This document shows, in pieces, positions 1 to 5,861 of a stretch of DNA of 6,303 bases. The position numbers and the translations under genes are program-made. The notes below the pieces were generated by a model. The model was not told where the DNA came from and searched no databases. It worked only from the letters and a program-made list of their open reading frames with translations. Each line of letters begins with the position of its first letter. Within the stretch, counting starts at the first letter, position 1. This DNA comes from Ignavibacteria bacterium (GTDB lineage Bacteria; Bacteroidota; Ignavibacteria; Ignavibacteriales; Melioribacteraceae): assembly GCA_027347805.1 (NCBI GenBank), contig DAIEQP010000408.1:1-6303 (forward strand), given 5' to 3'.

Positions 1-153
1 TGAATACACTCCCAAAGAATAATTCTCGATTGTAATTGATGAATAGGGAAGCGGCTCGTTGGAAGATGAATCAAAAACACGACCGCTGATTTTTATTTGC
101 TGTGCAAACACGGTTATGGAAAAGAATGTGAGCACGAAGAAAATTCTTAACAA
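1..153 (-). CDS. Partial secreted protein with N-terminal carboxypeptidase-regulatory-like domain (TonB-dependent receptor or similar)
   Basis: Reading leftward, 51 codons stay open to the window edge, so only the N-terminus is present. The first 17 or so residues form a Sec signal peptide with a hydrophobic core (IFFVLTFFSITVFA), probably cut before QQ. Next comes IKISGRVFD, then EPLPYSSITIENY. This is the opening of the carboxypeptidase-regulatory-like beta-sandwich that precedes many Bacteroidota TonB-dependent receptors and other outer-membrane proteins. The start chosen is TTG at 153-151, because GAGGA lies 4 nt upstream and the signal peptide begins at once. The only other in-frame candidate noted, GTG at 198-196, lies inside the likely promoter and would add an unlikely extension. 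The domain type is well supported. Which full-length family it belongs to cannot be decided from this fragment. Confidence 0.72.
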   Translation of the reverse strand, partial: MLRIFFVLTFFSITVFAQQIKISGRVFDSSSNEPLPYSSITIENYSLGVYS

Positions 154-179
154 CCGTTCCTCAATAAATTTCTGAAATG

Positions 180-211
180 GTTGTAATAAACATATCACCA
201 ACCTATTTTTG
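180..211 (+). promoter_or_regulatory. Predicted Bacteroidota-type promoter for the M1 peptidase gene
   Basis: TATTTTTG at 204-211 matches the Bacteroidota -7 box TAnnTTTG exactly, and GTTG at 180-183 serves as the -33 box with a 20-nt spacer. Transcription would begin around 218, giving a leader of about 22 nt before the ATG at 241. The purine-rich AGAGAGAAAA just before that ATG is a weak ribosome site, which is usual in this phylum. Confidence 0.5.
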
Positions 212-218
212 CCGCAAG
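187..218 (-). promoter_or_regulatory. Predicted Bacteroidota-type promoter for the leftward gene
   Basis: On the minus strand, CTTG (218-215) is followed after exactly 20 nt by TATGTTTA (194-187). This differs by one base in each box from the Bacteroidota pattern TTTG / TAnnTTTG. It would start transcription near position 180, leaving a leader of about 27 nt that contains the GAGGA before the TTG start. It overlaps the rightward promoter almost completely. The call is by pattern only. Confidence 0.4.
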
Positions 219-240
219 TCAATAATCATAAGAGAGAAAA

Positions 241-2145
241 ATGAAAAAGACTACACTAATACTAATGACTGTTTTTCTGTTTGCAATAACTATGTTCGCA
301 CAAAACCAAAATATTTTTATACCGCGCGATATTGTAAAAGCATACGAAAAAGGAACCCGTTCTTATGATGGAAAACCGGGACAAAATTACTGGACAAATC
401 ATTCGGACTATAAAATAAAAGCGGAGTTGTTTCCTGAAACAAGAGAAGTGAAAGGAAGCGAAGAAATTATTTACTATAACGAGAGCCCAGATTCTCTTAG
501 ACGAATTGTTTTTCGTTTATATCAGGACATAATGAAAAAGGGAAGCGCCCGAGACTTTTCTGTTTCTCCGGCGGATCTAACTGATGGTGTTAAGATTGAC
601 ACTTTGATAATAAACGGAAAAGGAATTAATCTGAAAAGCAAAGATAGAATTGCCGTTAGGCAGGGTACCAACCTGATTGTAAGAAAACTTCCCGAAGCGA
701 TTGCACCAAAATCCTCAGTAAAGATTGAGGCAAAATGGTCTGTTGTAATTCCAAGAGAAACTAGATTAAGAATGGGCGCCTATAGTGACTCAACATTTTA
801 TATCGCATACTGGTACCCGCAGATTTCCGTTTATGATGATATCGAAGGATGGGACATAAACGATTACGGCGGCGCAGTAGAATTTTATAATGATAAAAAT
901 AATTTTGAATTGGAATACACTGTTCCGGCAAACTTTGTTGTTTGGGGAAGCGGGCTGTATAAAAATATTGAAGAAGTGTTAAAACCCGAAATTGTTGCCC
1001 GTTATAAAAAAGCCTGGACTGCAGAAGAAATTATCAAAGTAATTACGAAAGAAGATTTAAAAAATGGTGTTACACTTGGAAAAGAAAAAAATGTTTGGAA
1101 ACTAAAAGCCGATGGAGTTCCTGATATTTCATGGGCTGCGAGCAGTTGTTATGTTTGGGACGCGACCAGCGTTGAAGTTGACGATAATGGAAGAAGAGTT
1201 TTAACTGATGCTGTATATCCGCCTAAATCTAAATCCTACGAAGAAGTTGCTCTCTTTGCAAAATTAACAGTTCAACAATTATCAAAAGATTTACCAGGAG
1301 AACCGTTTCCTTATCCAAAGATTACAACGTTTAACGGCGAGACCGAAGGTGGCGGAGGAATGGAAATGCCTATGATGTGTAATAACGGTATTGGGTCAAG
1401 ACCATCACAAGCCGGCGTAACGCTGCACGAAATTGCGCACGATTATTTTCCATTTTACATGGGAATAAATGAACGGAAATACGCTTGGATGGATGAAGGC
1501 TGGGCAACATTTTTTACCTCGGCAAATATTAATAATGTTGTTGATGCAAACGGATTTGACAGCTTTGAAGGCAACATAAGAATTGTAAGCTCATTAATGG
1601 GAAGCGAAAATGATATTCCTTCTATTGCTCCATCTATTTCTGCGCGCGGGCAGCTTTCAGGATTTACAGCATATCCAAAAGCGTCAACATCATATTATTT
1701 CTTAAAAGATGCGCTTGGAGACGAACTTTTTAAAAAAGCATTACTAGAATACATTAAAAGATGGAATGGAAAGCATCCTTTGCCATATGATTTCTTTTTT
1801 ACATTTAATGATGTTGTAAAACAAGATTTAAGCTGGTTCTGGAATCCCTGGTATATTGAACACAGCATTCCGGATCTTGCTGTTAAATCAGTTAAGCAAA
1901 CCAAAGAGAAAACAGAAATTGTTATAGAGAAAATTGGAGCCGCCCCGGTACCGATAGATTTAGAGATTACTTATGCTGATGATACAAAAGAAAATGTTTA
2001 CAAGAACACATCCAGCTGGAAAGATGGAAACAAAGAATACAAGATTGAATTAACAGGGAAAAAGGAAGTTAGGAAAGTTGAGTTGCTAACAAAAAAATCT
2101 GCGGATGCAGAAGCCAAGAACAATATCTGGGAAAAGAAAAATTAA
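241..2145 (+). CDS. M1 family zinc metallopeptidase (secreted aminopeptidase-like)
   Basis: This 634-residue protein is a gluzincin peptidase that should remove N-terminal residues from peptides in the periplasm. A Sec signal peptide occupies residues 1-20, with probable cleavage after FA and before QNQ; there is no lipobox cysteine. Residues about 40-290 resemble the M1 N-terminal beta domain, including a YYNESPDSLRRIVFRLYQD-like stretch. The catalytic domain holds HEIAH (H396, E397, H400) and the third zinc ligand E419 in WMDEGWATFF, giving the exact HExxH-x18-E spacing. Y478 in AYPKAS fits the transition-state tyrosine. EGGGGMEMP (369-377) takes the place of the GxMEN exopeptidase motif: the Glu is kept and the Asn is not. 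The short C-terminal region after about 560 has no T9SS sorting domain, so periplasmic retention is inferred. The start is fixed by the signal peptide. The gene has its own promoter and terminator. The exact substrate is unknown. Confidence 0.93.
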   Translation: MKKTTLILMTVFLFAITMFAQNQNIFIPRDIVKAYEKGTRSYDGKPGQNYWTNHSDYKIKAELFPETREVKGSEEIIYYNESPDSLRRIVFRLYQDIMKKGSARDFSVSPADLTDGVKIDTLIINGKGINLKSKDRIAVRQGTNLIVRKLPEAIAPKSSVKIEAKWSVVIPRETRLRMGAYSDSTFYIAYWYPQISVYDDIEGWDINDYGGAVEFYNDKNNFELEYTVPANFVVWGSGLYKNIEEVLKPEIVARYKKAWTAEEIIKVITKEDLKNGVTLGKEKNVWKLKADGVPDISWAASSCYVWDATSVEVDDNGRRVLTDAVYPPKSKSYEEVALFAKLTVQQLSKDLPGEPFPYPKITTFNGETEGGGGMEMPMMCNNGIGSRPSQAGVTLHEIAHDYFPFYMGINERKYAWMDEGWATFFTSANINNVVDANGFDSFEGNIRIVSSLMGSENDIPSIAPSISARGQLSGFTAYPKASTSYYFLKDALGDELFKKALLEYIKRWNGKHPLPYDFFFTFNDVVKQDLSWFWNPWYIEHSIPDLAVKSVKQTKEKTEIVIEKIGAAPVPIDLEITYADDTKENVYKNTSSWKDGNKEYKIELTGKKEVRKVELLTKKSADAEAKNNIWEKKN

Positions 2146-2155
2146 CATTAATTTC

Positions 2156-2197
2156 TGAACACGGCTCATCATTACAATGATGAGCCGTGTTCATTTT
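2156..2197 (+). terminator. Strong intrinsic terminator after the M1 peptidase gene
   Basis: A perfect 17-bp inverted repeat, TGAACACGGCTCATCAT (2156-2172) with its complement at 2177-2193, closes over a four-base TACA loop and is followed by TTTT. It begins 11 nt after the stop codon. The T-run is short, but the stem is very stable. It separates the M1 gene from the subtilase gene. Confidence 0.85.
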
Positions 2198-2213
2198 AAA
2201 GAAAACGAATTAC

Positions 2214-2245
2214 TTTGTAAATCAAGGTCGATATATATAAACTTG
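2214..2245 (+). promoter_or_regulatory. Predicted Bacteroidota-type promoter for the subtilase gene
   Basis: TTTG (2214-2217), a 20-nt spacer and TAAACTTG (2238-2245) match the Bacteroidota -33/-7 pattern with one mismatch in the -7 box. It lies directly after the upstream terminator and about 20 nt before the ATG, so the leader would be very short. This supports separate transcription of the subtilase. Confidence 0.5.
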
Positions 2246-2264
2246 CAAAAAAGTTTTGGGAAAT

Positions 2265-5078
2265 ATGATAACAAAAAAAATCCTTTTGCTGCTGGTACTT
2301 TTTCCTGTTTTACTTTTTACACAACAAGTAATTAAAAAGGGAAACATATATTATCTTTCTAACACTCTGATAATCAAATATAAAAACGGAGCAAACCTAT
2401 CCCTCAATTCAATTAACGATATACTGAAAAAGGATAATTCAGCAACAGTAAAAAACATTAAGCAGCTTTATCCGGGTAATGCTTTGTTGAAAGGAAAAGA
2501 AACACTTTCAAATATTTATTTGATAAATTATGATTCGCAAGAAGATCCGATAACTGTTGCAAAAAAAATCTCAAAAGCTTTTGATGTTGAATATGCCGAG
2601 CCAAGATATATTCATACGCCGACCGATTCGCCAAACGACTCATTAATGGTTTTTCAGAGTAACCTTGCGAAAATTTCAGCTGGCAAAGCGTGGGATATTA
2701 CCAAAGGGAATTCATCTATAATTATTGGAATTGTTGATACCGGTATTGATTGGAAACACCCCGACCTTGCAGCCCACATTGTAAAAGGAATTGATCTTGG
2801 AGGATTAAACGGAACGCCGGATGATGATCCAAGCGAAGACGCAGCACCGGCGAATTACAAAATTTATCAACCGTACCATGGAACGCATGTTGCCGGAATA
2901 GCAAGCGGCGTAACCAACAATAGAATCGGGATAGCCTCAATTGGTTATAACTGTTCATTGATGCCGGTGAAAGTTTCAAGAAATGATGTTAGAGATTCCG
3001 ATAGAGGCACACCACTTGTTTATTATGGATTTGACGGAATTAAATACGCCGCAGACCATGGCGCAAAAATTATAAACTGCAGCTGGGGCGGTTATGCATA
3101 CTCTCATTATGAACAGGATGTCATTGATTATGTTACAGCAAAAGGAAGCCTTGTTGTTGCCGCACAGGGAAACGATGGAAAAACAACAGCATTTTATCCC
3201 GCTGATTATAAAAATGTTTTGTCTGTTGGTTGGTGCGATAGCGATGATAAAAAAAATATTTCTGCTAATTATGGAAATGAAGTTGATGTGATGGCCCCGG
3301 GGACATTTATAATTTCAACCTGGCCGAAAGAAGCAAACAACAACAACAACGATTATAATATTATTAACGGATCTTCAATGGCTACTCCGCTTGTCTCGGG
3401 TTTAGCCGGACTTGTTGCTTCAAGGTTTCCGAATTATACTCCGCAGCAGATAGCAGAACAAATTAGAGTTACAGCAGATGATATTTATTCGGTTAATAAC
3501 TCGGCCGATTTGAATTTTCAGCTTGGAAAAGGACGAATAAATGCTTACCGGGCAGTTACAGAAACAAACAGCGTCTCCGTCAGAGTCACCGATGTAAATT
3601 TTATTAATAACGGCTCAGTAATTTATTTAACAGGAGATGAAATTACTGCATCATTAACGTTAACAAATTATCTAAAACCGGTTAACGGATTAAACATCAC
3701 CATTAATTCTTCCGATTCATTTATTCAGCTGACCCAGTCATCATTAAATAATATTTCTCTGGATTCAAATCAATCTTCTGCCAATAAAGCGTTTTTTAAA
3801 TTTAAGATTCTGCAGGGTGCACCTTTAGATTACGATGTAAAGTTTCTTCTCAAATTTAACGCTGGTTCTTATTCCGATTTCCAATGGATATCGCTCAGAA
3901 TAAATCCAACATATGCCAACCATAATTCAAACAAAGTTACAATGAGCATTACAAGCAAAGGTACGCTTGGGTTCACAGATTTTCCGGCGAATGTTTATGG
4001 AAACGGATTTCATTTTAACGGCGGAGAAAATCTTTTGTTCGAAGGCGCTCTAATGTTTGGAACATCGTCAACAGTGCTCATGGACGGGGCAAGAGAAACA
4101 ACAGACCAAAGCAAAGACTTTGTAATGATTTCACCAATAAAAATTATTTCCGATCAGGCGGGCAATCAGATAGGAACAACAATATTTAATGATTCAGGCG
4201 CCGGAACAGGTTCGATGGGAATCGAAGTTAACCAAAAGAGTTACAGTTATATTAATTCCCCGGACGATAAATACATAATAATAGTTGATGAACTAAAAAA
4301 CAAAACAGCAAAAGACATTACAAATCTTTATGCAGGATATTATTTTGATTGGGATATGCCGGCAACAGATTCAGGAATGGATTCAACCGCGTATGATACA
4401 AATGAAAATTTTGGATATGCATTTTATAAGAACAAGACAGTTTTAAACACGATTGTTGGCGCGGGTGTAATCTCTTCAAAAAATTATGGGTATTATCCAA
4501 TTAACAACGCGGCTACTTATGGCGACGTAAGGCTGTTCGATTCAAATGGTTATACCGATGCCGAAAAATGGATTTCAATTTCCAGCGGGATTGTTAAAAC
4601 AGATATAGGATATGTAGATATATCTTTTGTTGTAAGCGACGGACCAATAAATATACCGGCGGGAAAATCAGCTAAGTTTGCAATAGCTATCGCTGCATCA
4701 GATAATATTTTTGAATTGAGAAACATTTTTAAACAGAGCAGGGCTAAATATCAAAATGAACTTGCAACAGGAATGTATCAGGAAAACAAAATCCCCGATA
4801 AATATTTTTTAAGCCAGAACTATCCCAATCCGTTTAATCCGGAAACGTTGATCAGATACCAAATACCTGAAGCAAGCAATGTTTCATTAAAAGTTTTTGA
4901 TTTGTTGGGAAGAGAAATAACAACACTGGTTGATGAATTTAAACAGCCCGGCACATACGAAGTAAAACTTAGTGGTGATCATATCGAACGCAGTCCGGTG
5001 ATACCCAGCGGAGTTTATTTTTATACTCTTCGCGCAGGTAATTATACAAGTACAAAGAAAATGCTGCTGATGAAGTAG
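2265..5078 (+). CDS. S8 family subtilisin-like serine protease with T9SS C-terminal sorting domain
   Basis: This 937-residue protein is a secreted subtilase expected to degrade extracellular protein. Its layout is: signal peptide at about 1-19 (core ILLLLVLFPVLLF); propeptide-like region about 24-120, ending near VEYAEPRY; catalytic domain about 135-432; an unassigned beta-rich region 440-847; and a T9SS type A sorting domain at 848-937. The triad is complete: D158 in GIVDTGID, H205 in HGTHVAG and S371 in GSSMATP. The oxyanion Asn is N303 in AAQGNDG. The sorting domain opens with NYPNPFNP, contains PSGVYFYTLRAG and ends KKMLLMK, so export through the outer membrane and removal of this tail are inferred. 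ATG at 2265 is preferred to an in-frame TTG at 2256 because GGGAAA precedes it and the signal peptide starts there. A run of five Asn (358-362) lies shortly before the catalytic Ser. The substrate is not evident. Confidence 0.95.
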   Translation: MITKKILLLLVLFPVLLFTQQVIKKGNIYYLSNTLIIKYKNGANLSLNSINDILKKDNSATVKNIKQLYPGNALLKGKETLSNIYLINYDSQEDPITVAKKISKAFDVEYAEPRYIHTPTDSPNDSLMVFQSNLAKISAGKAWDITKGNSSIIIGIVDTGIDWKHPDLAAHIVKGIDLGGLNGTPDDDPSEDAAPANYKIYQPYHGTHVAGIASGVTNNRIGIASIGYNCSLMPVKVSRNDVRDSDRGTPLVYYGFDGIKYAADHGAKIINCSWGGYAYSHYEQDVIDYVTAKGSLVVAAQGNDGKTTAFYPADYKNVLSVGWCDSDDKKNISANYGNEVDVMAPGTFIISTWPKEANNNNNDYNIINGSSMATPLVSGLAGLVASRFPNYTPQQIAEQIRVTADDIYSVNNSADLNFQLGKGRINAYRAVTETNSVSVRVTDVNFINNGSVIYLTGDEITASLTLTNYLKPVNGLNITINSSDSFIQLTQSSLNNISLDSNQSSANKAFFKFKILQGAPLDYDVKFLLKFNAGSYSDFQWISLRINPTYANHNSNKVTMSITSKGTLGFTDFPANVYGNGFHFNGGENLLFEGALMFGTSSTVLMDGARETTDQSKDFVMISPIKIISDQAGNQIGTTIFNDSGAGTGSMGIEVNQKSYSYINSPDDKYIIIVDELKNKTAKDITNLYAGYYFDWDMPATDSGMDSTAYDTNENFGYAFYKNKTVLNTIVGAGVISSKNYGYYPINNAATYGDVRLFDSNGYTDAEKWISISSGIVKTDIGYVDISFVVSDGPINIPAGKSAKFAIAIAASDNIFELRNIFKQSRAKYQNELATGMYQENKIPDKYFLSQNYPNPFNPETLIRYQIPEASNVSLKVFDLLGREITTLVDEFKQPGTYEVKLSGDHIERSPVIPSGVYFYTLRAGNYTSTKKMLLMK
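3336..3350 (+). repeat. (AAC)5 trinucleotide run inside the subtilase gene
   Basis: Five consecutive AAC codons encode N358-N362 in the loop just before the NGSSMATP catalytic-Ser block. The run is in frame, so a change in unit number would alter loop length without breaking the gene. Confidence 0.9.
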
Positions 5079-5082
5079 ATTC

Positions 5083-5138
5083 ATCCCGTGAGATTGAAAG
5101 AAAATGTTTAAATCTTATCTCACGGGATAAATTTTTTT
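5083..5138 (+). terminator. Intrinsic terminator after the subtilase gene
   Basis: A 12-bp perfect stem, ATCCCGTGAGAT (5083-5094) with ATCTCACGGGAT (5117-5128), is followed by seven Ts (5132-5138). The loop is 22 nt, longer than usual, and a short inner AAGA/TCTT pairing could compact it. It starts 4 nt after the stop codon. Confidence 0.85.
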
Positions 5139-5287
5139 GTTGATGCTGTTTCAAATTATTGTTATAATTTCAGCAAGGAAATAAGCGAAAACTATTTCTT
5201 TTATATCTGTGTTGATGTTTCTATTTGTTTAATAGATTCAGGGGAATGGGGCCTCTCTAAAACTGTTACGCTTCATCCAAAAATTTT

Positions 5288-5309
5288 TCTTCGGAATATT
5301 TGCCGAAGA
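5288..5309. other. Short hairpin in the intergenic region
   Basis: TCTTCGG (5288-5294) pairs with CCGAAGA (5303-5309) over an eight-base loop. It follows a T-run rather than preceding one on the plus strand, so it does not look like a rightward terminator. Its role is unknown; it may be part of the leader of the downstream pair. Confidence 0.45.
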
Positions 5310-5332
5310 TAATTCTACTTTTTGTAACACGG

Positions 5333-5363
5333 AGTCATTTTTAAAATGACTTGTTAACAAGTC
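5333..5363. promoter_or_regulatory. Overlapping hairpin and perfect 16-bp palindrome upstream of the heptad-repeat ORF
   Basis: AGTCATTT (5333-5340) pairs with AAATGACT (5344-5351). GACTTGTTAACAAGTC (5348-5363) is a perfect palindrome that shares the GACT with that hairpin's right arm. As RNA, the two pairings would compete for the same four bases. As DNA, the palindrome has the form of a site for a dimeric regulator. It ends 24 nt before the ATG at 5388. The structure is seen directly; the regulatory role is inferred. Confidence 0.45.
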
Positions 5364-5387
5364 TCAGATTTATATACGAGTGATACA

Positions 5388-5831
5388 ATGCTATCATTCA
5401 CTTCTTACATAATGCCGGGTAAGTTTTCCAGCGAATCTTCTAATGAAGAGAAGCAATTCTCTGTGCCTGCGAAGGCATTATACAAACAAACAAGCTCTCC
5501 ACAATTGATTGCAAAGTCATTAGCTATTTATGCAGAGCCATTTGCTTCTTTTGCAATTGCATTTGCCTCTCCTGCAATGAAACAAATTTGTCTTTCAATG
5601 GAACAAATATATTCTGCAATAAGGAATAACAGTTACGCAACGACATTAATGCACCCCGCAATACCATTGTTTGATTTTACAATGAGACAACGAACAACCG
5701 CAATGAGACAAATCAATCTTGCAATAAGTCAACTTAATCCCGCAAACATGGAAAGATGGGTCGAAATGATAAATTATCAGATTGTGATTAAAAACCACAT
5801 TGGAAATAAATTCTTATTCCTTTTGGGATAA
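5388..5831 (+). CDS. Hypothetical heptad-repeat protein
   Basis: I do not recognise a named family for this 147-residue ORF. Residues 21-132 divide into sixteen consecutive seven-residue units with no frame slip, for example AMKQICL, SMEQIYS, AIPLFDF, AMRQINL and AISQLNP. The usual pattern is Ala (sometimes Thr or Ser), then Met or Ile, often Gln at position 4, a hydrophobic residue at 5, and Leu, Pro, Phe or Tyr at 7. Pro at position 7 in several units argues against one long coiled coil. There is no signal peptide or clear membrane segment. The tail (133-147) ends in a hydrophobic FLFLLG. The start could be ATG 5388 or ATG 5412; neither has a strong ribosome site. The unbroken 16-unit frame favours real coding over chance, but a non-coding repeat array remains possible. 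It lies 30 nt upstream of the next gene in the same direction, so cotranscription is likely. Confidence 0.55.
   Translation: MLSFTSYIMPGKFSSESSNEEKQFSVPAKALYKQTSSPQLIAKSLAIYAEPFASFAIAFASPAMKQICLSMEQIYSAIRNNSYATTLMHPAIPLFDFTMRQRTTAMRQINLAISQLNPANMERWVEMINYQIVIKNHIGNKFLFLLG
5448..5783 (+). repeat. Degenerate 21-nt tandem repeat array
   Basis: Units begin every 21 nt from 5448 to 5763. The clearest thirteen run from 5490 to 5762, and every one starts with NCA: ten GCA, two ACA and one TCA. The best units read GCAATRARACAAAT followed by a pyrimidine-ended remainder. CAATGAGACAA occurs exactly at 5680-5690 and 5701-5711, with near copies at 5575 and 5596. The period is a multiple of three and in phase with the ORF. 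Units are strongly diverged from one another, and the first two or three are weak. Confidence 0.85.
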
Positions 5832-5851
5832 ATAATAATAAACAACAAAGT

Positions 5852-5856
5852 AGGAG
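5852..5856 (+). promoter_or_regulatory. Shine-Dalgarno AGGAG for the gene starting at 5862
   Basis: AGGAG is placed 5 nt before the ATG and fixes the start of the last gene. It is the clearest Shine-Dalgarno sequence of any rightward gene in this window, since the others have only weak purine-rich stretches. Confidence 0.75.
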
Positions 5857-5861
5857 TTAAA

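Larger units (their letters stand above)
5139..5387. other. Gene-free intergenic region with several inverted repeats
   Basis: I see no convincing coding sequence here; the ATG at 5143 opens only 13 codons. The stretch holds a weak 9-bp stem with one G-T pair (5175-5183 with 5193-5201), a TCTTCGG/CCGAAGA hairpin and a palindromic dyad just before the next ORF. No close match to the Bacteroidota promoter pattern was found, so the promoter of the downstream pair is not located. No riboswitch, tRNA or known small RNA is recognised. Confidence 0.6.

Noticed and set aside
177..368. Short plus-strand ORF of 63 codons
   Set aside because: It overlaps the signal-peptide region of the M1 peptidase in another frame, has no ribosome site and shows no protein-like pattern.
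2156..2193. Long perfect inverted repeat as a possible mobile-element end
   Set aside because: It is a single hairpin right after a stop codon followed by T residues, with no transposase or second copy in the window, so a terminator explains it.
2256..2264. TTG start three codons upstream for the subtilase
   Set aside because: ATG at 2265 has GGGAAA just before it and places the signal peptide directly at the N-terminus; the extension adds nothing recognisable.
4969..5154. Minus-strand ORFs across the subtilase C-terminus and terminator
   Set aside because: They are antisense to the conserved sorting domain, run through the terminator hairpin and have no family features.
5143..5184. Small ORF after the subtilase terminator
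   Set aside because: It has only 13 codons, no ribosome site, and lies directly in the terminator T-run.
5511..5762. Possible minus-strand coding of the repeat array with a Cys every seven residues
   Set aside because: That reading is interrupted by stops, for example TGA in the unit at 5595 and TAA in the unit at 5637, while the plus frame is open through all units.
5448..5783. Regularly spaced repeat suggesting a CRISPR array
   Set aside because: The period is only 21 nt, there are no constant repeats alternating with unique spacers, the units are degenerate and in frame, and no cas-like gene is visible.
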